Below, in pieces: positions 53,501-64,000 of a stretch of DNA of 64,000 nucleotides. The stretch's first letter is position 1. Each line of letters starts with the position of its first letter. The notes beneath the pieces were generated by a model. The model had not been told where the DNA came from and made no database searches. It saw nothing but the letters and a program-made list of their open reading frames with translations. The stretch comes from Spisula solida (taxonomy: Eukaryota; Mollusca; Bivalvia; Venerida; Mactridae), in NCBI GenBank assembly GCA_947247005.1, contig OX365952.1, positions 46,480,722 to 46,544,721 on the forward strand, read 5' to 3'. The position numbers were made by a program, and so were the translations under genes.

Positions 53501-55822
53501 CATAACATAACAAAAAGTTTATTAACATAGAACTACATGTTCATAGTCATACACAAATTATGTACATACAAATTAAGCATAACACGAGGAAAAATTTGAA
53601 TCATTTAACTGAGAAGTTGGTAGTTGTTATACGAGTGTAGATAAGCTGTAATAGGAGACTGTATGATTTTAACAATAAAATAAAAAATAAAATGTAGCAC
53701 CATACATATACGTAATATAATGAGAGGAAAAGAAGAATACAATTAACGTATGGATTTTAACAAATGTGTTTTGTTTTCATAGTATGTGTATAATATTCAT
53801 AATGTATTTCGTGAATATTTTATTTGGTCATTGTTGTTACATAAAATTAATATTTTGTATTGATAGGAAAATCTTAAGTCTGATTTCTTAGGTCAAATGC
53901 GTTATAAACAAACTTGGATAAAATGATTAGTAATCGCGTTGTTGATGTTGACATTAATGATTCGAACTTCCTAAGAGTTGGCCAATGACAGTAGTATCTT
54001 GGTAAAAGTGAAGTTCTTAGTACATGATATTTCGGACAGACAAGGACAAAATGATATTCACTTTCTATAACATTCATTGTACATTGTTGACAGATTCGTT
54101 CATTTCGGGGTATATTACTATGTCTACCAGTTTCTATCGCGAGAGTATGAGACGACAGTCGAACTTTTGTGAGACTTATTCTATATTTGTTTATATTTAT
54201 ACAATTCAGATATTCTTCCATTTTAAAGTCATATTTATAATTACAATAAAAGTCTAATCTACTTGAATTAATTATGTTACTGTACCATGTTTGTTGGTAT
54301 GTATCAACCAGTCGCTGTATTATTACGTTTATATAATTTAAAGGTAAAGTATCTTGATTTATCCAAATATTGTTCATTCCTATTTCATTAAGTATTTGTT
54401 TGACATGTGACGCCCAGTTTGTGCCATTATATTGTAAGTTGTTGTTCGCATCTTCGCGTAGGAGGTTGTAGATTATTTTAATAAGAGAATCGTCACTTGA
54501 TTTTAGAATTTTGATCCAATATTTCATTAAGGTGATCTTTCTTTTAACCGCCATTGGGAATCTTCCTAATTCACCGTAAAGTCCATCAAGATTTGTACTT
54601 TTCTTTACACATAAAACCTTTCTTAGAAATTTACAATGTATTTTTTCAATGTTTTTACAATCATAATAACCGAATATCTCTGAGCCATAGTTAAAAACTG
54701 ATACAACAAGACTGTCCAACAAATTGCATTTGTCTTTGGTGGTTAGATCTAGTTGGTTAAATACAATGAAGAGATTGTGTAAAGCAAACAGTGATCGATC
54801 TGCTAAAACTTTTTGCGTTCTAAACCACTTTCCATTTTTAAAGAGAGTTAACCCAAGATATTTGAAGTTTTCTACAATGTCTAGAGTTATATTGTTATAT
54901 ATAAATTCATGTTTAGTATGTCGATTTTTTTCAAAGATCATAACTTTTGTTTTAGCTGTATTAACCTTTAAATTCCAAGTATTACAATAGTGTTCGAGGT
55001 CATTTAACAGTGATTGTAGTGCTTCGGGGGTACGGGCAAACAGAACAGCGTCATCAGCAAATAATAGAATTAATAATTTAAGTTCATTTATAGTGAAAAG
55101 TCCATCTATATTTTGGTCAATATTTGATAGAATGTCATTTACAAAAAATAGGAACAATAAACTAGAACACTGGTCTCCTTGTTTGACACCGATATTGGAA
55201 TCGAAAAAGGGAGACAATTGAGCGTTGTGTCGAACACACGCTTTTACAACACTATACATACTTTTTACTGCTTTAATGAACTTGGAGCTTACATCAGTAT
55301 TTAACAGTTTATGGAAAAGATATCCACGATCAATTTTATCGAAGCACTTTTCGAAATCTACAAAGGCGCAGTATAGTTTTTTATTCTTTGAAAGTGTTTT
55401 AGCGATAATTGAATGTAAGACGTATATACAATCTATTGTAGATTTACCTTTTTGAAATCCGAATTGATTTTCTATTATTTTGTTATGTTTAATTGACCAT
55501 TTTGTGAGTCTGTTAAGTATTATTTGCGAATAAATTTTGGAAAGGATATTAACTAGCGTGATTCCTCTGTAGTTTTGTGGGTCAGATGTATCACCACTTT
55601 TAAATATAGGACATATTATTCCTTCACCAAAGGATGATGGATATTCTCCATTGTCTAATAGTCTATTAAAAAGACGCAACAGAAAAGGGGATATTTCATC
55701 GAATGCGTGTTTGTATATTTCTGCGCATATATTATCTAGACCGCAACTTTTGTTATTATTTTGTGAAAAAAACGGCATTTTTTACCTCACATAGTGATAT
55801 TTCCGAGTCGAGATCTTCATCA
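53501..55822 (-). mobile_element. 5'-truncated LINE (non-LTR retrotransposon)
   Basis: A body of about 2.3 kb. The 3' end on the minus strand finishes gttatgttatg, a short repeat tail without poly(A). The 5' end stops inside the coding region, so the endonuclease part is missing. TAAATAA occurs at both borders (53494-53500 and 55823-55829), a likely target-site duplication. The insertion falls exactly between the second A and second B unit of the host duplication. Confidence 0.88.
53874..55778 (-). CDS. LINE reverse transcriptase, 634 codons, with C-terminal zinc-knuckle-like motif
   Basis: Polymerase motifs in order: NKSCGLDNICAEIYK near the start, GIICPIFKSGD, NYRGITLVN, NQFGFQKGKSTIDC, AFVDFEKCFDKI, GVKQGDQCSSLLF and the catalytic FADDAVLFA, then LKVNTAKTKVM and FKYLGLTL. 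The C-terminal part has CQQC and H-x4-C with a following KF-SLM block. It belongs to the APE-type LINE lineages (CR1/Jockey-like or a relative; I cannot place it exactly). The frame is intact over 634 codons, but the upstream part lies in another frame (DLDSEISLCEVKNAV, about 55770-55823), showing one frameshift just before it. No endonuclease remains. Confidence 0.93.
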   Translation of the reverse strand: MPFFSQNNNKSCGLDNICAEIYKHAFDEISPFLLRLFNRLLDNGEYPSSFGEGIICPIFKSGDTSDPQNYRGITLVNILSKIYSQIILNRLTKWSIKHNKIIENQFGFQKGKSTIDCIYVLHSIIAKTLSKNKKLYCAFVDFEKCFDKIDRGYLFHKLLNTDVSSKFIKAVKSMYSVVKACVRHNAQLSPFFDSNIGVKQGDQCSSLLFLFFVNDILSNIDQNIDGLFTINELKLLILLFADDAVLFARTPEALQSLLNDLEHYCNTWNLKVNTAKTKVMIFEKNRHTKHEFIYNNITLDIVENFKYLGLTLFKNGKWFRTQKVLADRSLFALHNLFIVFNQLDLTTKDKCNLLDSLVVSVFNYGSEIFGYYDCKNIEKIHCKFLRKVLCVKKSTNLDGLYGELGRFPMAVKRKITLMKYWIKILKSSDDSLIKIIYNLLREDANNNLQYNGTNWASHVKQILNEIGMNNIWINQDTLPLNYINVIIQRLVDTYQQTWYSNIINSSRLDFYCNYKYDFKMEEYLNCININKYRISLTKVRLSSHTLAIETGRHSNIPRNERICQQCTMNVIESEYHFVLVCPKYHVLRTSLLPRYYCHWPTLRKFESLMSTSTTRLLIILSKFVYNAFDLRNQT

Positions 55823-55829
55823 TAAATAA

Positions 55830-55912
55830 TACATAGGCCAGTCGTGTGATGCATAATTACATAACGATAGACAATGAACAACATAGATCCCCTAATGGAC
55901 CCCCTATGCTGG
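55830..55912. repeat. Second B unit beyond the LINE
   Basis: 83 bases nearly identical to 53324-53406 (ggccagtcgtgtgatgcata, ccccctatgctgg). It is the continuation of the host sequence that the LINE interrupted. Confidence 0.92.
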
Positions 55913-57087
55913 GAGAAAATGTAGTGTATATTGGCCACCAAGATCACAGTGGGGTACTAATATACAACGAATCAGTAATAATGTTGTCACCATCTGTCAT
56001 CGAATGTACAATATCTTTGATCAGTGTTTTACTCCAAATGATTGACATGGATGAAAAATGTTAAAATCAAGGTTTGGGTTGCATATTACTAGGATCTAAA
56101 AATACGTCATAAAAAATGAACGTACTGAATGTACCAGTATGTCTTTGAGTTGTATTGCTCAATTAAAATGGTTCCAATATATAATTCATTGCACATTGTT
56201 AGATGTTGATACCAATTTAAAGAAATTATAACTTTTCTCATTATATGAATTTCTAATAAACGAAGACTTGAACAATCTGGTGTTATTCGTCCCAGGTACA
56301 ATGTAGAACCACGGATATACTCTAATGTATTTCCGTGGTAGAACAGACTATGGCATTTGTTTACTTTTCACTCAATATCATGAAATAGTGCTCACACTTT
56401 ATTCTGAATTCATTACAAGCGTAAAATGGACGGACTTTCCCAATACTTTCTTTAATTATAGTACTTTTTAAGTATAATACAAATGTACTTCAATATACAC
56501 GTAGCAAGTAAATATAAATTCACATGGGTAATTCCAGTAGAACGAAGCCCCTACGGATTTTAGTACAAAATATAAAGAATGAAATGACTCCGCTTATTAA
56601 GTTTTACTTTTTTATTTCTGGTTGGATATTCACGATTTTGATATCATATTAAAGCTAACGGTATGTAGTAATAAATAAACATTTATTGAAATCCATAATT
56701 TCTTCATGCTAGTTTTAACACGAGTCAAACGTGAATGGAAATTCATTTTTTTGCGCGGGATATTTAGGTTCGGGAAACATGGCTCTCCTTTCAACGTTTG
56801 AACAATTTTAACAGCGATAACATTGACGGAAAGCTTAGCTTGCCTAGTTTGTAAAACTTCAAACAATAATAAAATTGATCGATTAAAACGCTAATTGGTG
56901 AGTATTGAATTGGGTTCGTTACTTTTACCATTTATCGTCCGTTAACTTCCCGGTCAGAAAATAAGGTATCTATATTTTTCATTATTTAACATTCTTATTG
57001 ACAGTTATATTATTTGAAAAGGCTGTGTAATCTAGTTTTCTTAAATATAAAGGTTTTAAAACTTGATGGAATAAAACGTGATTTACG
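55913..57087. other. Intergenic, nothing recognised
   Basis: No coding or repeat signal that I can support. Confidence 0.4.
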
Positions 57088-57351
57088 TTATAGTTAGAAC
57101 ATATTAAGTAAATTTTAATGATTAAAAAGGGCGGAGCGAGCGAAGCGAAGCGAGTCCTTTTTAGTCATTAGAATTTACTTAATATGTTCTAACTAACTTA
57201 GAATATAACATTCTGCATTCTGATTGGCCGATAGAAAGTAGCGCCAACGCATGACGTCAAGTCTGTGAAGAGAAAATTTTAATGATTAAATTTTCATCTA
57301 ACCGCCAAAATGCGGCGTTTTCATTGGCTCATAATGTAGGTTATATTCTAA
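57088..57351 (+). mobile_element. 264-bp family F4, tandem copy 1
   Basis: Same structure as 41132: a palindrome around gcggagcgagcgaagcgaag, then the ttagaatataac ... gttatattctaa part. It joins the next copy without a spacer. Confidence 0.9.
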
Positions 57352-57616
57352 GTTATAGTTAGAACATATTAAGTAAATTTTAATGATTAAAAAGGGCGGA
57401 GCGAGCGAAGCGAAGCGAGTCCTTTTTAGTCATTAAAATTTACTTAATATGTTCTAACTAACTTAGAATATAACATTCTGCATTCTGATTGGCCGATAGA
57501 AAGTAGCGCCAACGCATGACGTCAAGTCTATGAAGAGAAAATTTTAATGATTAAATTTTCATTTAACCGCCAAACTTCGGCGTTTTCATTGGCTCATAAT
57601 GTAGGTTATATTCTAA
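57352..57616 (+). mobile_element. 264-bp family F4, tandem copy 2
   Basis: Differs from copy 1 at only a few positions (for example caaacttcgg for caaaatgcgg), so the duplication is recent relative to the copy at 41132. Confidence 0.9.
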
Positions 57617-57937
57617 GATGTCTAATCGGTATAGCGCGTTCTATAATCTATCGTATTTACAAAACCGTTAAAATTATTCAGATGACACTAATAACCGTTA
57701 AGAACCGTTCAAAACGTTCTATTCACACCCGAGAGATGTTACTTCAGTAATGTCAGAGGGGTCCCGATTGGACGACAACAACGCGACGGCGACGTGGATG
57801 CACAAAAGAACAAACCCAGCCTCCTTCGCGCGAAATACCTCATGCTAAATCACTTTATCATTTACATATACTTCTTTCATTACATTGCATTTAATCTCAG
57901 ACAAACATGAACATGCAGTTGGGTCTCCGTCATATTG

Positions 57938-58402
57938 AGGTAACAAACCACCAAATGACTACGCGGACCAAACTCAGATACTCAAGTAGTCCTGTAAAAA
58001 ACTTTGATTTGGCTGGAAATGGTGGTATGTGTTGACAAATCAGCATTAGAATCATGTTATTGGGTTTAAATGCTTTGTACACATGTATGTGATGTAGTGA
58101 AACTGTTTTATTTAGACAATGTTGATATTCTGGCTTAAATATGAAAGTGAAAGTAGGGTTGTGGCTAACCGACTTCGAATCAGTCCGTGCGTGTGAGAAA
58201 ATATGTTCACCACGTTTGACGAACCAATTTTTTCTTATGTGATACGCAACCCCCTGATTTTTTATTCATTTTCTTGAGGCTATATGCTATTTCTATTGAT
58301 TGGTGGATTTTGAGAGGTCCCCATGGACAAAAGTTTTTTGGGTCAGCAATTTGTCACTTTACATTGAGTTAAAGAACAAATCTGTTTGGTGGTTTGTTAC
58401 CT
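57938..58402. mobile_element. Non-autonomous TIR element of about 465 bp
   Basis: Perfect 18-base inverted ends (aggtaacaaaccaccaaa and complement). The interior has no coding content. Target duplication is not evident. Confidence 0.82.
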
Positions 58403-58774
58403 AAAGATCTACGGAGCCAACCATTCTATGGTGTGTATTTTACCTGTTTGCATAAACTAGTGGTTGATGAGTTGATTTATAAATTTGTCCATAGTTGTAT
58501 AAAATTTATGTATATTGTTTTAACCATGTCTTATCGTCAATGTACATCACTTATGAATGTGAACGTGAATATACATAAAAATGGCTATACTAGTATAAAT
58601 ATGGTATATTAATAACTATTAATATTCTATGACAATGTATCGTGAATTATTGGCCTGGATCCGGAGCTTATAGTTTGTATGCTAACAAAGTTTCTACACT
58701 ATAAAAGTTGTTGGGAGTTGGGGTCCATTTTTCTGTTACAGGGGCTTGTGTTGCATAAACAGACAGCCTCCGCA

Positions 58775-58975
58775 AAAACCTAGTGGAAGAGCGTCCGCTT
58801 CGAGTGCGGGAGGTCCCGAGTTCAATAGCAGGCCGCGACATACCAATAGTACCAGTAGTTCTCTTGCTTGACATTCAGGATGAAAGGGAATATGGATTCT
58901 CTCCTCTCATACCCTCGAGGCGATGGATAACATCAGGAATGAGGTGTCGAGAATGATTAATATAAGTTAGAAAAC
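58775..58975 (+). mobile_element. tRNA-derived SINE, family S2
   Basis: Head ctagtggaagagcgtccgct, gagtgcgggag, then a B box (cccgagttcaatagc). The body gatgaaagggaatatggatt, ctctcataccc is shared with 36100-36290. The minus-strand open frame over it is spurious. Confidence 0.75.
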
Positions 58976-59636
58976 TTGTTTATCAATCGACTTTAAATGA
59001 ATGGGTATAAACTAACAGATAGCAGTGGTTCACCTGGTGCCGAAAGGGGAGTTATAATACACGGCATCGATAAGGGAAGATTTATATTCAGAGACAGGTT
59101 TTACAAATGTCTTCTACGCCATTTGTGAAATGATGTGAAAATTGCTGATGATAATTTGATCATTTAGTTTCTACTATCCATTTCAGGCAAACTGTAACGA
59201 AACTTGACACTATTATTAGTATTTACTTCAGGCATAATGGTTCCATTAAAATCATCACATACACTGCAAGATTCGAATGATCTAGCATACAATATTAATG
59301 CATGCATGGGGAATGATTTCTTTATTTAGGTACTAAGCAGTCGTACACATGCATAATGTGTTTGCAATGTTAGTGCGGAATTTTAAATGTCAAACGTTTA
59401 TCGTTGTCTGTTTTGCTTACCTTGCTATTCGGTTGAGTCCTTACATCAATTCTTCCCTCCTAGATAAGAATTGGGTGTCCTTTAAGCTCGCTTTTGTCTT
59501 AGCAGCATCACCCTGGTCTCATGTAGTATATATTGTTATTTCTGTCCGTAAATTGTTAGAGACAAACTGAATACAAGATGCATGTATGTTTGTCACACCG
59601 TCATAATACGCTATAACAATGCCATACAGATAATAT
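58976..59636. other. Intergenic, nothing recognised
   Basis: An open frame at 59349-59570 is hydrophobic in part but resembles nothing I know. Confidence 0.4.
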
Positions 59637-59815
59637 GAAGTCAGACAGCACTCAGCTTAACCAGCCGAGCACAGAAAACATAAAAAACACACAAGGCACA
59701 ATGCTCACCAGAACCAGCCGAGCACAGAAAACATACAACGTACAATGCCCAACTTAACAAGCTGTCGAAATTGTAAATGAACCTGTTTCAGCAATCAAAA
59801 AGCTGAATGCCGTAA
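59637..59815 (-). repeat. Dispersed repeat family R5, with duplicated block
   Basis: ccagccgagcacagaaaaca occurs twice (about 59660 and 59716), followed by aatgcccaacttaacaagct and cagcaatcaaaaagctgaat. It mirrors the plus-strand copy at 24110. Confidence 0.75.
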
Positions 59816-60649
59816 GGCCCTTGAAACAACAGAAACGTGGCATCAATAAATATATATACGTATTTTATAAAGCTACATACATTATTTTACGAGAAATTAA
59901 CTCAATAAGCTTTAAGCCTTCGATCAAACCTCACTTCAGTATTATATTTTTGCCGGTAAATATATAGAACATTGTAAACGTATGTGAAATATGTTTAAAC
60001 TAAATACGCCGCGTCTGTGTCCCATTCCCAAAAGTCATTCGAAATTATGTCGCTGAGCCGGTGTTCCTTTCGTCTTGGCTAACCTATATTCAAAACCCTC
60101 TGAAAGGGACCAACGGGCCCAAAAACTCGTGCAAGATCGTGATCATTGATATCATTTAGTGCAGGATGCATGGATCTATGAGAGTGACATATCCTAACCC
60201 GGATAAGTTGGAAGCCTGCAAGTGGCATTCCGTTACGACGTGCGTATTGGTTCGTTACAGGTGTACACATTATATAAAACACGTTGCGTTTCTTTTGTTT
60301 TTGTGTATGTATAAATCTTAATCAATTATACAAATCACCTTGCATCATTACAGTTTATGATTGAGCGTGTGTTTTATATGAGACGATTTGTCATTGCTTT
60401 TTTGCAGTACCAAAGCAATAATTTAATCAAAATAGACAAAAATGATACACGTGGCATTCAAATTGTACAAAAAACTCAGACTAGAATACCACAAGTGGGA
60501 TAATGTATTCGCATTAATAGTATCCAAACCTTAATCCATAAATTCAAATGATCGATCACTATTCTAAAACAAAAAAGCAATACATTTAAGCGTTTTTAGA
60601 CGTTGATGTATGTACATTTATAAATAATTATATCAATTATACCTCAGTC
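59816..60649. other. Intergenic, one unexplained open frame
   Basis: Positions 60079-60282 on the minus strand encode 67 residues in a GC-richer patch (YARRNGMPLAGFQLIRVRIC). This could be a decayed transposon or an exon. I do not recognise it. Confidence 0.35.
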
Positions 60650-61272
60650 ACACGGATCTCGAATCAGCCGGAATGGGTCCGAATGAGTCGGAATGAAAAA
60701 AGAATAAAAATTCGAAACTCAGACGAACATTTATTCGAATTGACGCACGGGATTGTACACGGGTAGTGCGTTTAACAGTACTTATACTGTTTTAAGTATT
60801 GTTTCGAATGCTGTCAGAATGCCGTAAGAATATTTAAGATGTCATCAGTATGCAGGAAGAATACACTTCGATTGCCGTTCGATATTTTCTCCGACTTCGA
60901 ATGCATCTCGAATGTTTGAACATGCGCAAAACATTCGAATTGGCTGCAAGAATGGACCGGAATATATGGCATGTACTACGAATTCAAACAGAATAAGACG
61001 GAATCTTTCAAAAATGCACTTCGATTAAACAAGAATACACCTCGAATTTTACATTTTGGGGACATTCCGGCTATTCCGATGTCATGTGATCTGGAATATT
61101 TGAGTAAATATACATTTTAAGTTTAGATAATTTGAAAACATTCAAAATGACCAGTATAAATTATTATTATATGGAACTCATTCGGAATGCAGACGGAATG
61201 CACTTCAAACATACAAGAATGTACCCCGAATCGCCACTCCTACAGCATTCCGACTCTCGTGTGATTGGGGTA
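60650..61272. mobile_element. TIR element of 623 bp with TTA target duplication
   Basis: Ends tacctcagtcacacg and, inverted, taccccaatcacacg. TTA lies directly outside both ends. The interior repeats ttcgaat/gaatg-like words. A 3-base TTA duplication is characteristic of PIF/Harbinger elements, so that assignment is likely but inferred. No transposase frame is present. Confidence 0.82.
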
Positions 61273-62547
61273 TTAAGTACGCCTACTTTTCATGCCTACG
61301 GATTTCTCCTCAGTCATGGGTATCGCTTTGCACAGATTTCATTATTCACAGCAACATTAAACTTTCTTGAAATGAATGAACATTCGGTTATTCTAACTAA
61401 TAAATATTACAACTGTAACTTTCTTGCTACGATTTCCCCGTAAGGTGTACGTTTGTATCACCACAGTGACCGCATTTTTCTCCCGTGGCTAGGTCATTCG
61501 TGAACAAATCTTTATTTCTGCGCACAATCTAAAATTCGATCTTACACCAAACTCAACCAATATCCTTTATGTAGTTTCATTTGATATACTCGCTGTCCAC
61601 GATAGCCATACGTTGGCTGATGTAGATACAGAGGCAGACAAAAACGTACTTGGAGGCGAACCCTTTAAAAGGACATGCGGAACAGCTCCGAGAAGTTAGT
61701 AGAAAGTTTGAAGACACGCCAATAACAAGCTATCAGCGATTTCGAATTCACTTAGCTTCTTCAATTTCCAGCTTATTTCCATATCCAGTCAACATTGAGT
61801 TCGGTATTCAACTTTTACGACCAGGAATTTCCAGCTAAAATCGAATTCCAGCAAGCAGCTAGTTCGATATTGGACCTAAATAACCAATTTCAAGTCAGCA
61901 CTGAGCATCGAACTCACTGCTAGCTGGTTATTCGCGTGTACCTGGAACTACGATCTTCAACTTTCTGCTTTCTCATCGACAATGTACATCTCGAACTCAT
62001 GTGTATCTCCAACATGAGAAACAAACATTGCGTTAAACATAAGAACGACTTTATAGGCCTATACAAATTGAATCTGTTTCCGTTAAAATGAATTGGCATG
62101 ATTTGGTTTGATACGATGCTTTGTCTCGTCTTTGATATATTCAGTATTGTTCGAAACGTTTCCCAATGCATTGCTCAACCTTAAACATAGTCTCTTGTTA
62201 AAGTTAGCTTTCGTCGTTTTTAAACGAAAACCACCAATCAATTTTTAGAAGTCGATTAGACTGTTAGGTGTCTCTATGACGTCACTATGACGTCTTCAAT
62301 CCTCGTCAAATACTCGTAACACAATAAAATTGCATATCTTCAAACTGATTAGTTTACAAAACATCACTGGTTATCATGTATTTTCATACTACAGTAGTAT
62401 ATTCTAATTCATTTTAGGTCGATAGTGAAACAAGTTCTGCAGTTCATATTCATTACTCTTGACATCCCAATCCTGATGGTATCATACCATCGCCACTGGG
62501 TAGTGTTAGAAAAGAAGCCAGTTTCTATGGAAGCCCTGGAGGGCACT
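61273..62547. other. Intergenic, nothing recognised
   Basis: Short open frames only, with no motif or splice support. Confidence 0.4.
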
Positions 62548-62630
62548 TTTGACTTAGGTGTTGTGACTTGTAACTTATGACTTGTGACTTAGAACTTGTG
62601 ACTAATGACTTGAGACTTACGACTTGTGAC
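62548..62630. repeat. Degenerate heptamer array (gtgactt), about 11 copies
   Basis: Heptamers gtgactt, gtaactt and atgactt in tandem. They are the reverse complement of the array at the right edge. Confidence 0.88.
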
Positions 62631-63025
62631 TAACATTTTATAAATAAATCTGCGCGCACTTCTTTGGACAGCGTGGGTGGTAAAGGATGATGTCTAAATC
62701 GGAATTACCTGATATTAGTCTATAGTGAGTCAGGTAAGTCGGTATTAGTTTTGTTTTATTGAAATCATCATTGTTGAAGGCCCCGACCCGTTATTCTGAA
62801 TTGTTAACACAATTAACTAGAATACCCTTCATGTAATAGCATAATTTCCCCTGGCATAGCTGTGTCTTATACGAGTACATGTGCATACATAATTATTATG
62901 GTTTGCTTCCTTTTCGTTATCATTTGTGATGGATAGTTCGGATCATACATGGTATAATGAATTAGACTTTAAGTTTTGTTGATGTACATGTATTAATAAT
63001 TATATGTTCATCTATATTTTTCCAG

Positions 63026-63106
63026 GTGAAGAAAATGGAATGTCCGTGTTGTGTGTGTGTGTTCGGTGCGTTTGGTTCGACAAATGATGTGGCGGTGCAA
63101 ACCTAA
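63026..63106 (+). CDS. Possible terminal exon of an unknown plus-strand gene
   Basis: After a pyrimidine-rich acceptor (tatatttttccag), the frame VKKMECPCCVCVFGAFGSTN then DVAVQT runs to a TAA at 63104-63106. An AATAAA follows at 63465-63470. The upstream exons could not be found and part of the frame is a GT repeat, so this may be chance. Confidence 0.22.
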   Translation: MKKMECPCCVCVFGAFGSTNDVAVQT

Positions 63107-63464
63107 TTAGCTGTATGTCTTAAAACCCAGCAAAGCAACCGGCTCAAATGTAAACTTGGCAATTGTGTGACACTATGGGCTAGAATAGATTTTGAATTTG
63201 ATTGTGTTACATGTATGTACCATAATTGTGAAGTAGAACATTATAAGGTTTTGCGGACAATTCCAAGTTGTGGATATCAATACATTAACATTTACGGCGC
63301 CTACGAACTAAGCTTTTCAAGATGGCTTTATATTATTCGCATAAGTTTAATTTCATAGATGTAATGTCGGTCAGACATGTTTAGAAATAATACGCCATTT
63401 TGTCATGTTTTGAAGTACATGTGACCTAAACAATCTTATATTGATTTATGTGGAATTTATTTTG

Positions 63465-63470
63465 AATAAA
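63465..63470 (+). terminator. Possible poly(A) signal
   Basis: AATAAA in a plausible 3' UTR context (ttttgaataaactttgaaac). It is relevant only if the exon at 63026 is real. Confidence 0.25.
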
Positions 63471-63783
63471 CTTTGAAACTTTGTAATGCAACAGACTCAA
63501 AGTTGTCATTTGCAGATGTGTTTTTGTCTACCGTTCATCTTTTACAACATGATACTGCATTTCAGTTAACTTTGTATACAATATAAAGCAAAGACCAAAA
63601 ACACTGTCAATTACATGATTAAATATCATTCCAAGATTTTGGCTTTAATGGATACTGATAACAAACGAAGGATAACAAACTCATATTAAATTACAACATT
63701 TATAATAATAACACTTATAATGATACATTTTGCTGTCTATAATTTTATCAAAGGTAGTGTGTATGTTACATTTTACACATCAT

Positions 63784-64000
63784 AAGTCTCAAGTCTCAAG
63801 TCACAAGTCACAAGTCACAAGTCACAAGTCACAAATCACAAGTTACAAGTCACAAGTCACAAGTTACAAGTTACAAGTCACAAGTTACAAATCACAAGTT
63901 ACAAGTCACAAGTCACAAGTTACAAGTTACAAGTTACAAGTCACAAGTCACAAGTCACAAGTTACAAGTCACAAGTTACAAGTCACACGTCACAAGTTAC
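63784..64000. repeat. Heptamer array (aagtcac/aagttac), about 31 copies, runs off the edge
   Basis: Nearly pure alternation of aagtcac and aagttac with few variants. It reaches the last base of the window, so the true length is unknown. Confidence 0.97.

Overview
This window looks like animal nuclear DNA. It is AT-rich and intron-dense, with GT-AG splice sites, tRNA-derived SINE-like repeats, LINE remnants and many inverted-repeat elements, and it shows no sign of prokaryotic gene organisation. The repeat mix (short foldback/MITE families, tRNA-like SINEs, minisatellites, decayed non-LTR retrotransposons) suggests a lophotrochozoan, most likely a bivalve mollusc. That assignment is inference.

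The left 29.8 kb is one gene on the minus strand, which I reconstructed by hand. It is a prominin (CD133 family) pentaspan membrane glycoprotein in at least 24 coding exons, from the ATG at 29754 down to 1237. Every exon-exon phase matches, and the joined frame gives about 876 residues, close to the usual prominin size. In order it has a signal peptide, an extracellular N-terminal part, TM1, a Cys-rich cytoplasmic loop, TM2, a large glycosylated coiled loop, TM3, a short loop, TM4, a second large glycosylated loop, TM5 and an acidic, proline-rich tail. The tail may continue past the left edge or end in either of the last two exons.

The introns hold most of the remaining signal. Intron 17 (7058-13011) contains a 4.66 kb element with terminal inverted repeats. 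It carries mirrored sub-terminal motifs and a 2.1 kb array of 42-bp repeats, and it has inserted into an older 237-bp MITE. Copies of that MITE lie in five introns and once outside the gene. Other introns hold an 83-bp tandem array, foldback elements, tRNA-like SINEs, LINE scraps and a long GTAA microsatellite.

From 30 kb to the right edge I recognise no conserved host gene. This part is a repeat landscape. It contains a CCTAGG-ended MITE family, a 410-421-bp foldback family with 5-bp target duplications, a 264-bp family with two head-to-tail copies, and further TIR elements. It also holds a 5'-truncated LINE with a 634-codon reverse-transcriptase frame (53.9-55.8 kb), a 24-bp minisatellite of about 1.2 kb, a GCGT microsatellite inside a LINE 3' fragment, and two heptamer arrays in opposite orientation near the right end. 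A weak candidate for a terminal exon of a plus-strand gene lies at 63026-63106.
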